64,000 bases of DNA from Saccharomonospora piscinae (GTDB lineage Bacteria; Actinomycetota; Actinomycetes; Mycobacteriales; Pseudonocardiaceae), in the NCBI RefSeq assembly GCF_005862235.1, contig NZ_VCEK01000002.1, forward strand, positions 582,534-646,533, written 5' to 3'. Of the stretch, positions 39,652 to 48,182 are shown piece after piece; position 1 is the stretch's first letter, and the number at the start of each line of letters is the position of its first letter. The notes under the pieces are model-generated. The model made no database searches and was not told where the DNA came from. It saw nothing but the letters and a program-made list of their open reading frames with translations. The translations under genes were made by a program, and so were the position numbers.

Positions 39652-41232
39652 ATGTTGAAGGACTCGGTCTCCGCATCCGACCAACTCGGGTTGATCGAGC
39701 GCATCCGTGGCGGCGACGACGCCGCGTTCGGCGAACTCTTCCAGGCCCACCAGGCCGCCGTGCGCAGGCTGGCCCGGGGCCTGGTCGCCGACGCCGCCGA
39801 GGCCGAGGACGTCACCGCCGAAACCTTCTTCCGGGTGCTGCAGGCGCTGCGCCGGGGCAACGGCCCGCGCGAGAACGTGCGTGCCTACCTGCTGACCGTG
39901 GCGAGGCGGGTCGCGTGGGAGTGGCAGGCCGCGCGCCGCGACGTGCCGGTCAGCGACGAGGAGCTCACCGAACACGCGGGTGTCGGCGCCGACTGGCAGG
40001 TCAGCAACGCGGACGCGTCGCTGGTCACCCGTGCCTTCACCAGCCTGCCCGAACGCTGGCGGACGGTGCTGTGGCGCACCGAGGTCGAGGGCGAGCAGCC
40101 CGCCGTGCTGGCGCCCCACTTCGGGCTCAGCGCCAACGCCACCGCCGCACTCGCGCGGCGCGCCCGCATCGGTCTGCGCGCGGCGTATCTCCAGGCGCAC
40201 CTGGCGGCCGAACACAGCTCGGGTCACTGCCGTGGCGTGGTGCGCAAGCTCGGCGGTTACACGGCGGGCAGCGTCACCGGTACCGAGGCGACCAAGATCA
40301 GTCACCATCTGCGCCGCTGTTCGTCGTGCCGGTCGACACACGCCGAGTTGCGTCAGGTGTGCTCGTCACTGCGGGCCTACGCGGGCGCTCTCGCCGTGGT
40401 CGTGCCGTTGTCGGGGCTGGCGTCGACCGCCTCCGGTGGCGCCGCCACGACGGGCGCCGCCGTGGCGGCGGGCGGCTCGGCGGCGGTCGGCGGTGCCGGG
40501 GCGGGTGGAGTGAGCGTCTCGACGGCGACCGCCGTCGCCGTGTCCGGCGGCGGCAAGGTCGGGCTCACGTTCGTGTCCGCGGCGGCGGTGGTCGGCATGG
40601 TCGGCACGCCGATTCTCGACGACACCGCGCCCGGTTGGTCGGGCGCTCCACCGCAGGGCGGGGTGGTCATCGAGCGGTCGAGCGGTGAGCAGGCGGACTC
40701 GTCCGGCACCGGGTTCGGCTCGGGCAGGGACATCGCGGGCGAGGGCGCGTTGCCGGGCTCGTCGGGATCGGAGCTGTCGTCGTCGGGAGCTCCGTCGACT
40801 TCGCTGCCGACCTCCCTGCTGTCCTCGCTGACGGGAGAGGGGCCAGCGGGGTCGGCGGGGTCGGTCTCGGGAGCGCTGAAGGACACGGAGTACACGCTGC
40901 CCGCGTGGAGTACCACCGGAGCCGTCACGTCGGTCGTCAAGTCGGAGGTGTCGGAGGTGTCGGACACCGTGCCGCCCGATGTTCCCGGCGGTCCCGGCGT
41001 AGGCGACGAGATCCGGGACGATCTCGGTGTCGGCGGTGACGATCAGGACGGCGCCGACGAGGCCGACCCCGTGCGCGGGCCGGACGATCGCCCGGGCGGC
41101 GGGCCGCCGATCGACCCCGGCAGGCCGCCGTGGGCCGGATCGCCGCACGAACGGGTGGCACCCGACACCGTGACCGAGGCCGTGGGTGACTCGGCCGAGT
41201 CACCAGGTGGCGTGGACTTCCCGGGACCGTGA
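39652..41232 (+). CDS. ECF sigma factor fused to a zinc-finger, membrane and extracytoplasmic extension
   Basis: 526 residues. Sigma-70 region 2 at ~13-80 (AAFGELFQAHQAAVRRLARG, AEDVTAETFFRVLQAL) and region 4 at ~125-185 (SLPERWRTVLWRTEVEGEQPAVLAPHFGLSANATAALARRARIGLR). A ZAS-like zinc motif His219-x3-Cys223-x2-Cys226 follows, with Cys193 upstream. Two hydrophobic stretches (~243-260, ~300-320) come next, then ~200 residues rich in Ser/Gly/Pro/Asp. A normal ECF is about 190 residues, so the anti-sigma-like and surface parts are built in. It probably responds to envelope stress by release from the membrane. No separate anti-sigma gene is adjacent. ATG 39652 has only a weak ribosome site. Confidence 0.85.
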   Translation: MLKDSVSASDQLGLIERIRGGDDAAFGELFQAHQAAVRRLARGLVADAAEAEDVTAETFFRVLQALRRGNGPRENVRAYLLTVARRVAWEWQAARRDVPVSDEELTEHAGVGADWQVSNADASLVTRAFTSLPERWRTVLWRTEVEGEQPAVLAPHFGLSANATAALARRARIGLRAAYLQAHLAAEHSSGHCRGVVRKLGGYTAGSVTGTEATKISHHLRRCSSCRSTHAELRQVCSSLRAYAGALAVVVPLSGLASTASGGAATTGAAVAAGGSAAVGGAGAGGVSVSTATAVAVSGGGKVGLTFVSAAAVVGMVGTPILDDTAPGWSGAPPQGGVVIERSSGEQADSSGTGFGSGRDIAGEGALPGSSGSELSSSGAPSTSLPTSLLSSLTGEGPAGSAGSVSGALKDTEYTLPAWSTTGAVTSVVKSEVSEVSDTVPPDVPGGPGVGDEIRDDLGVGGDDQDGADEADPVRGPDDRPGGGPPIDPGRPPWAGSPHERVAPDTVTEAVGDSAESPGGVDFPGP

Positions 41233-41288
41233 CGATCACGGTAACGTTGCGGTGACGATCTGCACGAACGCGGTAGCGGAGGAAGCGG

Positions 41289-41729
41289 ATGAACCGGCTT
41301 GTCCAGGGCTCCGACGGCCGGGACTGGGTGATCCGCGCGCAGATGGAATGGCGCCGGCCCGCCACGGCCGACGACTTCGATCACGACGTCGCGGCCAACT
41401 ACACCCCGGGTCTGGCGATGATGGGGGTGGCCATCGCCCTCGGCGTCGTCGTACTCGTGTGGATGCCGGAGGACGTCGTGGTGCCGAGCTGGGTCCCGCT
41501 GGCGTTGCTGCTGCTGGCCCTGTTCTTCCCGCTGCGCTGGGTGCTGCGCAGGCCGTGGACCGTGGTGGCCGAGACGGAGGGCGACGAGACGGGCGAGCGG
41601 CCGTCGGAGCGGTGGGTCGGTACGGTCATCGGAATCGTCAACGTCCGGGGCGAGGTGCAGCGCATCGCCAAGTCCATCCAGCGCCACGACCTGCCCGACT
41701 TCGACGGTCCGCTACACCCGGTCGAGTGA
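41289..41729 (+). CDS. Conserved small membrane protein
   Basis: 146 residues. Soluble N-terminus (NRLVQGSDGRDWVIRAQMEWRRPATADDFDHDV), two membrane helices (~41-60 and ~65-86, separated by WMPEDVVVPSW), then a basic/hydrophilic C-terminal domain (WTVVAETEGDE...WVGTVIGIVNVRGEVQRIAKSIQRHDLPDFDGPL). I do not recognise the family. ATG 41289 has GGAGGAAG upstream. It ends 6 bases before the glycosylase gene, so they are likely cotranscribed. Confidence 0.78.
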   Translation: MNRLVQGSDGRDWVIRAQMEWRRPATADDFDHDVAANYTPGLAMMGVAIALGVVVLVWMPEDVVVPSWVPLALLLLALFFPLRWVLRRPWTVVAETEGDETGERPSERWVGTVIGIVNVRGEVQRIAKSIQRHDLPDFDGPLHPVE

Positions 41730-41735
41730 GTAGCC

Positions 41736-42620
41736 GTGCCTGAACTCCCCGAGGTCGAGGCGCTCGCGTACTTCCTGCGGGAGCACGCGGTGGGGCGCGA
41801 GGTCACGCGCCTCGACGTCGCGTCGCTCACGGTGCTCAAGACCGTGAGCCCCGCCTGGACCGAACTCCACGGCAGGCAGGTCACGGGAGCGGCCCGGCAC
41901 GGCAAGTATCTCGACGTGGACTGCGCCGGGCTGCATCTCGTCGTCCACCTCGCCAGGGCGGGGTGGGTGCGTTGGTCCGACGCGCTGGCGCCCGCGCCGC
42001 CGAAGCCGGGGCGTGGGCCGGTCGCGCTGCGCGTCCGGTTGTCCGGTGAGCCGCCCGCCGGGGGCAAACCGGGCGCGGGGCCCGGCTTCGATCTCACGGA
42101 GGCCGGAACGAAGAAGGACCTCGCCGTGTGGATCGTGGGCGATCCCGCCGAGGTGCCGGGAATCGCGCGGCTGGGGCCCGACGCGCTGGAGGTGGACCGC
42201 GAGGGTTGGGCGCGGCTGCTGCACGGCAGCACGGCCCGGTTGAAGACGGCACTCGTCGACCAGTCGCTCGTGGCCGGGATCGGCAACGCCTATTCCGACG
42301 AGATCCTGCACACGGCGCGCCTGTCGCCCTACGCCACGGCGGGCAAGCTGTCGAGCGAGTCGCTCGACGGCCTCGCCCATGCCGTGCGGGAGGTCCTCAC
42401 GGGTGCGGTGGAGCGATCGGTCGGACAGCAGGCCGCCCGGCTCAAGAGCGAGAAGCGTTCCGGGATGCGTGTGCACGGCCGGACCGGCCTGCCGTGCCCG
42501 GTCTGCGGTGACACGGTGCGCGAGGTGTCCTTCGCGGACCGCGCACTCCAGTACTGCCCCACGTGCCAGACGGGCGGTAGGCCGCTGGCCGACCGGCGGC
42601 TGTCCCGGCTGCTGAAATGA
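41736..42620 (+). CDS. Fpg/Nei-family DNA glycosylase
   Basis: 294 residues. After the initiator the chain reads PELPEVE: Pro2 is the Schiff-base nucleophile and Glu3 the catalytic acid, with Lys57 (ARHGKYL) in the phosphate-binding position. The helix-two-turn-helix region is VAGIGNAYSDEILHTARLSP, and the C-terminal zinc finger is CPVCGDTVREVSFADRALQY-CPTC. It removes oxidised bases and nicks the abasic site. The long Lys/Pro/Gly insertion (PKPGRGPVALRVRLSGEPPAGGKPGAG) resembles the actinobacterial Nei branch. GTG 41736 is fixed by the PELPEVE start. Confidence 0.93.
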   Translation: MPELPEVEALAYFLREHAVGREVTRLDVASLTVLKTVSPAWTELHGRQVTGAARHGKYLDVDCAGLHLVVHLARAGWVRWSDALAPAPPKPGRGPVALRVRLSGEPPAGGKPGAGPGFDLTEAGTKKDLAVWIVGDPAEVPGIARLGPDALEVDREGWARLLHGSTARLKTALVDQSLVAGIGNAYSDEILHTARLSPYATAGKLSSESLDGLAHAVREVLTGAVERSVGQQAARLKSEKRSGMRVHGRTGLPCPVCGDTVREVSFADRALQYCPTCQTGGRPLADRRLSRLLK

Positions 42621-42730
42621 GCGCCACACCAAGAGTTCGTGACTCCACGTGTCCATATCGGAACGCTGTGTCATGAAGCATACGGACCGTGTCGGGCCAG
42701 ATCTTGCACGTGACGGGGTGAACACCGAGC

Positions 42731-44014
42731 ATGGACGCTGTGTCAAGTGTGTTGACCACGCAGACCCTGGTGGCCTTCGGCGCGGGCGCCTGCCTCGCCG
42801 GGCTGGCCGCACTCCTCGCCGTCGTCATCCGCCGCCGTAACCCAGGCGGCGCGGTCGAGGACGCCGTGCTCCGGGCGGTGGTCCTGCTGTCCGGCTCGCC
42901 GATGGAACTCGAGCACGGCCTCAACCAGAACGCCGCCGACAAGATCACGTCACGGAAGCTCGCGCTGCTGCGCTGTGTCGCCGTGGGACTCACCGACCGC
43001 GAGGGCACGCTGCTGTCGTGGGACGGTGAGGCGAACGATCACTATGTGGACCTCGTCGATCCGGTCGGCGCTGCCATCCGCAAGAAACGGCACGAGGTGG
43101 TCTCCCACAACAAGGTGCCGTGCAACCATCGCGGCACCTGCCGCATGCGCACCGCGGTGATCGTTCCGTTGCTGATCGAGGACGAGCCCGAGGCGGTACT
43201 GATCGTCGTGGGTCGCTCGCGTGGGCGGCGCATCGTGAAGATGTCCGAGGCGGTCGCCACGTTCATCCGGACCCAGCTGGAGGCCGCCCGGCTCCAGGAC
43301 GCCCGGCAGGACCTGCACCAGGCGGAGATCAAGGCGCTGCGGGCACAGATCTCTCCCCACTTCGTCTACAACGCACTCAACACGATCTCGGCGCTGATCC
43401 GGACCGATCCGGAGGAGGCGCGCGAACTGCTCCAGGACTTCGCGGACTTCACGCGCTACTGTTTCCGCGCCGAGGGAACCTACACGACGTTGTCCGAGGA
43501 ACTGCGCAACATCGACCGTTACCTGACCATCGAGGGTGCCCGATACGGCAACCGGCTCAACGTGCGCCTCAAGATCGCGCCGGAGGTGCAGTCGGTCGTG
43601 GTGCCGTTCCTGCTCATCCAGCCGCTCGTCGAGAACGCCGTGAAACACGGGATCGCGAACAAGCCCGGTGGGGGCACGGTCACCGTGGTCGCACAGGACA
43701 TCGGCAACGAGGCCGAGATCAGCATCGAGGACGACGGCGTGGGCATGGATCCCGCGCTGTTGGAGGGCATGCGCAACTCACACGGCAGCGCCCACATCGG
43801 GCTCGCGGGCATCAACCGACGGATGTTCCAGGTCTATCGCGACCGGTACTCGCTGATGGTGGAGACGGCAGTCGGGGCGGGCATGAAGGTCACCATGCGG
43901 GTGCCGAAGTTCGTACGCGCGGTCCGGCCCGACATGCCGGGTTACGTCGACGAGGTGGTGCCGCAACGTCGTGGCCCCTCCCAGCCCCGTGCGGGCGCCG
44001 CGCTCGGCTCGTGA
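42731..44014 (+). CDS. LytS-type sensor histidine kinase
   Basis: 427 residues. One N-terminal membrane helix (~11-33), a GAF-like sensory domain (~45-185) containing PCNHRGTC (Cys131, Cys137, His133), then the His_kinase/HATPase pair: LRAQISPHFVYNALNTISAL with phospho-acceptor His210, VPFLLIQPLVENAVKHGI (N box) and EDDGVGMD (G1). LytS/YpdB-type kinases signal to LytTR regulators. The matching regulator is at 45001, separated by an S49 peptidase gene. The Cys/His motif in the GAF domain may bind metal or sense redox. Confidence 0.9.
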   Translation: MDAVSSVLTTQTLVAFGAGACLAGLAALLAVVIRRRNPGGAVEDAVLRAVVLLSGSPMELEHGLNQNAADKITSRKLALLRCVAVGLTDREGTLLSWDGEANDHYVDLVDPVGAAIRKKRHEVVSHNKVPCNHRGTCRMRTAVIVPLLIEDEPEAVLIVVGRSRGRRIVKMSEAVATFIRTQLEAARLQDARQDLHQAEIKALRAQISPHFVYNALNTISALIRTDPEEARELLQDFADFTRYCFRAEGTYTTLSEELRNIDRYLTIEGARYGNRLNVRLKIAPEVQSVVVPFLLIQPLVENAVKHGIANKPGGGTVTVVAQDIGNEAEISIEDDGVGMDPALLEGMRNSHGSAHIGLAGINRRMFQVYRDRYSLMVETAVGAGMKVTMRVPKFVRAVRPDMPGYVDEVVPQRRGPSQPRAGAALGS

Positions 44015-44016
44015 GG

Positions 44017-44037
44017 CGTGAAGGTGCCTTCGCCGCA
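44017..44037 (+). repeat. Single copy related to the 3672 repeat
   Basis: GTGAAGGTGCCTTCGCCGCA, three bases after the kinase stop, matches the third unit of the 3672-3755 array (GTGAAGGTGGCCTTCACGGC) apart from a one-base gap and a few substitutions. It is partly palindromic. Confidence 0.5.
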
Positions 44038-44074
44038 CCACCGGCACCGGCGCGAATTCCCCTACGCTGGGGCC

Positions 44075-44917
44075 ATGAGTCGCAAGGACACCCTGGTCTC
44101 GCGTATCCCCAAGCTCGGTGAGCGGGTCGAGCGCAAGGACGTCGTCGCCGTCGTCAAGCTGCACGGTGTGATCACGCCGCAGGCCTCGCCGCTGGCCGCG
44201 CGCGGGGTCATCAACCTCGCGTCGCTGGAGTCGGCGTTGAAGCGTGCCTTCGGGCACGAGCGGCTCAAGGCCGTCGCGTTGCAGATCAACTCACCCGGTG
44301 GCGCCCCGACGCAGTCCGGGCTCGTGGCCGAGCGCATCCGCCAGCTCGCCGACGAGAAGGGTGTCCCGGTCATCGCGTTCGCCGAAGACGTCGCGGCCTC
44401 CGGCGGGTACTGGCTGGCGTGCGCGGCCGACGAGATCTACGCACACCGCACGTCGCTGGTCGGCTCGATCGGCGTCATCACCGGGACGTTCGGCTTCGCG
44501 GGCCTGCTCGAACGGTTCGGCGTGGAGCGCAGGCTCTACACGGCAGGTGAGAACAAGTCGCGGCTCGACCCGTTCAGCCCGGAGAAGCCGGAGGACGTGG
44601 AGTGGCTGCACACGCTGCACACACAGCTGCACGAGCTGTTCGTCGACTGGGTCACACAGCGCCGCGGCGACCGGCTCGCCGACACCCAGGACCTGTTCAA
44701 CGGTGACGTGTGGCTGGGAACCAAGGCGACCGAGCTGGGGCTCGTCGACGGCGTCGGCAACCTGCGTGACGTGCTGGAACAGCGGTATCCCGACGCGGAG
44801 ATCGTCGTGGCGGAGCCCAAGAAGGCGCTCCTGGCACGACTCGGGGTCGGGGCGCCCGCGGCGGCGGTGCTCGACGCCGTGAACCACCGCTCGTTGTGGT
44901 CCCGCTTCGGACTGTGA
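44075..44917 (+). CDS. S49-family serine peptidase (SohB/SppA-like)
   Basis: 280 residues. INSPGGAPTQSG (oxyanion strand), nucleophile Ser109 in AEDVAASGGYWLACAAD, and Lys161 in AGENKSRLDPFSP, the Ser-Lys dyad positions of bacterial SppA/SohB. No signal peptide or membrane anchor is visible, so it is cytoplasmic or peripheral. ATG 44075 is fixed by TACGCT (44063-44068) with a six-base gap (leaderless), so it has its own promoter although it lies between a kinase and its regulator. Confidence 0.9.
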   Translation: MSRKDTLVSRIPKLGERVERKDVVAVVKLHGVITPQASPLAARGVINLASLESALKRAFGHERLKAVALQINSPGGAPTQSGLVAERIRQLADEKGVPVIAFAEDVAASGGYWLACAADEIYAHRTSLVGSIGVITGTFGFAGLLERFGVERRLYTAGENKSRLDPFSPEKPEDVEWLHTLHTQLHELFVDWVTQRRGDRLADTQDLFNGDVWLGTKATELGLVDGVGNLRDVLEQRYPDAEIVVAEPKKALLARLGVGAPAAAVLDAVNHRSLWSRFGL

Positions 44918-45000
44918 TCGGTCGACGCTACTCTGGGGTACCCGGGTGGCGCCCGATTCGCCCGGCAGCGTAGTGGACATCGACCCCCGCAAGCGGCAGG

Positions 45001-45831
45001 ATGCGTTTCACTGTGAGTGCTCCCCATGACACCTCGGCGCTGCTCGTCCTGGCTGTGGATGACGAGCCGCCCGGGCTTGACCAACTGAAGCACTGCCTTG
45101 AGGCCAGCCCGCACGTCGGCGACGTGATCTGCGCCGTGGACGCGTCGGAGGCCCTGCGCATCCTCGGTTCGGACAACCCCCACATCCGCGCGCGGCAGCA
45201 GCGCGGACTGCCGCCCGTGGACGCCGTGTTCGCCGACATCAACATGCCCGGGCTCTCGGGCATGGAGATGTCGCGGGTCTTCGCCTCGCTCAACCCCGCT
45301 CCGGTGCTGGTGTTCGTCACCGGGCACGCGAACGAGGCCGTGGACGCGTTCGACCTCGGTGCGGTGGACTACGTGCTCAAACCGGCCCGGCAGGAGCGCA
45401 TCGACAAGGCGGTGGCGCGGGTACTGGAGAAGCTCCAGGCCGCGACCGGGCAGCGGTTGCCGCCCGAGCCCGCGGCAGGCAGCCGGGACGAGGAGGTCAT
45501 CCCGGTCGAGCTGGCCGGCACCACCAAGCTCATTCCCCGCTCGTCGGTGCGGTGGGTGGAGGCGCAGGGCGACTACGCCAGGCTCTTCACCACCGAGGGC
45601 AGCCACCTGGTGCGCATCCCGCTCGCGCAGCTGGAGGACCGCTGGTCCAAGGCCGGGTTCGTGCGTATCCACCGCTCGTATCTGGTGGCCATCCAGCTCA
45701 TCACCGAGCTGCGCATGGGGCAGGGCGGATACCAGGTCGTGATCGGCAACGACGAGAAGGTGTTGCCGGTGAGCCGCAGGCACACCCGGGAGCTCAAGGA
45801 CAAGCTGGTCGGGTCCTCCCGCCTCGGGTAG
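45001..45831 (+). CDS. LytTR-family response regulator
   Basis: 276 residues. Receiver domain 12-~130: acidic pair Asp20-Asp21, phosphorylation site Asp79 in VFADINMPG, Thr in VFVTGHANEA, Lys in DYVLKPA. C-terminal LytTR DNA-binding domain ~170-270 (RSSVRWVEAQGDYARLFTTEGSHLVR, FVRIHRSYLVAIQLI, LPVSRRHTRELKDKL). GTG 45013 is an alternative start. It pairs with the LytS kinase at 42731 and leads, 6 bases on, into a two-gene symporter set, its likely target. Confidence 0.92.
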   Translation: MRFTVSAPHDTSALLVLAVDDEPPGLDQLKHCLEASPHVGDVICAVDASEALRILGSDNPHIRARQQRGLPPVDAVFADINMPGLSGMEMSRVFASLNPAPVLVFVTGHANEAVDAFDLGAVDYVLKPARQERIDKAVARVLEKLQAATGQRLPPEPAAGSRDEEVIPVELAGTTKLIPRSSVRWVEAQGDYARLFTTEGSHLVRIPLAQLEDRWSKAGFVRIHRSYLVAIQLITELRMGQGGYQVVIGNDEKVLPVSRRHTRELKDKLVGSSRLG

Positions 45832-45837
45832 TGGCCC

Positions 45838-46338
45838 ATGAGCGACGAGGACATCTACCGCGCCGTCGACGGCATCCGCGAACCTGACCCCACACTCGGC
45901 AAGCGGCCGAAGCCCTCGGAGGTGGAACGTCCCGCCGTCGCGCTGTCGCCCCCGGACCAGGGCGGGGACGCCCCCGTCAGGCCGCGCCGCAAGCGGGTGG
46001 TGCTCGCACAGCCGAGGCGGACGTCGAGCGCGTCCATGCGGGCGCGGGTGGAGCTGGCCGAGCAGACCAGCTGGGGCAAGCTCCTCGTTCACGACCTGGT
46101 CAAGGTGCAGCTGCGGCTCGGGGTCTCACTGTTCGGCCTCGTCGTCGTGCTGCTGGGCCTGTTGCCACTGCTGTTCCACCACCTGCCCGAGGTCGCGACG
46201 TGGCGGGTGATCGGCATTCCCGTGTCGTGGATGCTGCTGGGTATCGCGCCGTTTCCGCTGCTGTTCGGCGTCGGCCTGTGGTACAACCGCCAGGCGGAGC
46301 GACACGAGCGTGACTTCGTCGCGATGATCGAGAACTGA
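45838..46338 (+). CDS. Small two-helix membrane protein upstream of symporter
   Basis: 166 residues. Hydrophilic acidic/basic N-terminus (MSDEDIYRAVDGIREPDPTL..., RPRRKRVVLAQPRRTSS), then helices ~93-115 (LRLGVSLFGLVVVLLGLLPLLF) and ~124-148 (VIGIPVSWMLLGIAPFPLLFGVGLWY) and a charged tail. Position and topology match the small DUF485-type partners that precede acetate/solute symporters. Gap to the response regulator 6 bases, to the symporter 31 bases. Confidence 0.8.
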   Translation: MSDEDIYRAVDGIREPDPTLGKRPKPSEVERPAVALSPPDQGGDAPVRPRRKRVVLAQPRRTSSASMRARVELAEQTSWGKLLVHDLVKVQLRLGVSLFGLVVVLLGLLPLLFHHLPEVATWRVIGIPVSWMLLGIAPFPLLFGVGLWYNRQAERHERDFVAMIEN

Positions 46339-46369
46339 CGCCGGCGGCAACGGAGCGAGGGAACAGTCC

Positions 46370-48139
46370 GTGCAGCTGAACCCGTGGGCCCTCGCCAGTG
46401 TCGCGCTGGTGATGCTCGCGACCGCCTATCTCGCGGTGCGCGCTGCGCTGTCGGCGACCGCCACGGGCGACTTCCGGCTCGCGCGCCGCATGGTGCGGTC
46501 GCGGCGTAACGCGTCGGCGATCTCCGGCGAGTACCTGTGCGCGGCGTCCTTCCTGGGGGTCGCGGGGCTGGTCCTCAAGGACGGTGCCGACGCGCTGTGG
46601 TTCCCCATCGGCTTCACCGCGGGTTTCCTCGCGCTGGTGATCTTCGTGGCGGCTCCGCTGCGGCGCTCGGGCGCGTACACGATCCCCGACTTCCTGGAGG
46701 CCCGGCTCAACTCCCCGTCGTTGCGCCGGGTCTCCAGCTTCTTCGTGCTGGCGCTCGGGATCGTGTATCTGGTGCCGCAGTTGCAGGGCGTCGGGCTGGC
46801 ACTGCGCACCATCCTGCCGGGGGCGCAGCCGTGGTGGGGCCCGGTCGTCGTGGTGGTGCTCATCGTCGCCCACGTGCTGTGGGGCGGGATGCGGGCCGCC
46901 ACGCTGGTCCAGGCGTTCCAGCACTGGATCAAGCTGTTCGCGCTGGCGATCCCGACCTTCGTGCTGTGCGCGGTGTTCCTCGGCAGCGGAGGCGCGGGGT
47001 CCTCGGGTGAGCTGGGCGCGCAGGCACCGCCGGAGTTCTCCGGCGAGACCACCGTGACGGTGGGCACGGACGTCACACTGCGGGTGGGCGAGCCGACCGT
47101 GGTCCACGAACTCGACGGCGACCGGCCCGGCCCGACGATGTGGTTGCCGGGCGTCGACCACTCGGTGAGTGAGGGGCAACGGCTGCTGTTCCCGCCCGGC
47201 TCGGCGGTGCCCGTGGTCACCGATGCGGCACTCGACAACGCGAGTTGGCTGCGGCCCACCGAGGACGCCGACGAGTTGTGGTGGACGTACTCGGTGATGG
47301 TGGCGACCTTCCTGGGGACGATGGGCTTGCCGCACGTGCTGGCCCGCTTCTACACCAACCCCGACGGCAGGGCCGCGCGCCGCACGACCGTGCAGGTGCT
47401 GTTGCTGCTCGGCCTGTTCTACCTGTTCCCGATCCTGCTGGGCTCGCTGGCGCGCCTCTACGCGCCACGACTGCTGGTGACGGGGGAGACCGACGCCGCG
47501 GTACTCCAGGTTCCCTCGGCCATGGTCTCCGGCATGGCAGGCCAGATCATCGTCGCCGTGGTGGCGGCGGGGGCGTTCTCGGCGTTCGTGTCCACGTCGT
47601 CGGGGCTGATCGAAAGCGTCGCCGGGCTGGTGTCGGCGGACCTGCTGACGAACCAGGCCCGCGACTTCCGCATCGCGGTGATCGTCGTGGCGAGTCTGGC
47701 CGCCGCCGCGGCGGCGACGCTGCCGCTCGACGACATCGCCCACACCGTGGGCCTCGCGTTCGCGCTGGCCGCCTCCACGTTCTGCCCGGTGCTGCTGCTG
47801 GGGATCTGGTGGCGCAAACTCACCGACCTCGGCGCCATGCTGGGCATGCTCGTCGGCGGGGCCGGGGTGCTGACAGCCGTCGGGTTCTCCGTCGCGGGCC
47901 TCGTCCTCGGCGAGCCGATGCCGTGGTTCGTGACGCAGCCCGCGCTGCTGACGGTACCGGCCGCACTGCTCACCGCCGTGATCGTCAGCCTCGCGACCTC
48001 CCACCGGATCCGCGGTGACGTGGACGTCGTGATGTTGGAGCTGCACGCTCCCGACCGGCTCGGATTCCTGCGTGACCGGCGCGGACCCGGTTCGGCCGAC
48101 ACGCGGCGCGACACAGCGGGCAGGCACCGCAGGGGCTGA
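46370..48139 (+). CDS. Sodium:solute symporter (SSS family, acetate/monocarboxylate type)
   Basis: 589 residues, about 13 helices. SSS landmarks: RMVRSRRNASAISGEYLCAASFLGVAGLVLKDGADALWFPIGF, SGAYTIPDFLEAR, YLVPQLQGVGLAL, GTMGLPHVLARFYTNPDGRAARRT and AFSAFVSTSSGLIESVAGLVSADLL. This resembles ActP/MctC carriers of acetate and other short acids. An insert of ~90 residues (Gly/Glu/Thr-rich, 205-300) forms an external loop. GTG 46370 follows GAGGGAAC. With the LytS/LytTR pair it recalls the E. coli BtsSR-BtsT logic of sensing and importing a carboxylate. Confidence 0.9.
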   Translation: MQLNPWALASVALVMLATAYLAVRAALSATATGDFRLARRMVRSRRNASAISGEYLCAASFLGVAGLVLKDGADALWFPIGFTAGFLALVIFVAAPLRRSGAYTIPDFLEARLNSPSLRRVSSFFVLALGIVYLVPQLQGVGLALRTILPGAQPWWGPVVVVVLIVAHVLWGGMRAATLVQAFQHWIKLFALAIPTFVLCAVFLGSGGAGSSGELGAQAPPEFSGETTVTVGTDVTLRVGEPTVVHELDGDRPGPTMWLPGVDHSVSEGQRLLFPPGSAVPVVTDAALDNASWLRPTEDADELWWTYSVMVATFLGTMGLPHVLARFYTNPDGRAARRTTVQVLLLLGLFYLFPILLGSLARLYAPRLLVTGETDAAVLQVPSAMVSGMAGQIIVAVVAAGAFSAFVSTSSGLIESVAGLVSADLLTNQARDFRIAVIVVASLAAAAAATLPLDDIAHTVGLAFALAASTFCPVLLLGIWWRKLTDLGAMLGMLVGGAGVLTAVGFSVAGLVLGEPMPWFVTQPALLTVPAALLTAVIVSLATSHRIRGDVDVVMLELHAPDRLGFLRDRRGPGSADTRRDTAGRHRRG

Positions 48140-48182
48140 CGGCTCACGGGCATCGCACGGACCGGCATGCGACGATGGGGCC

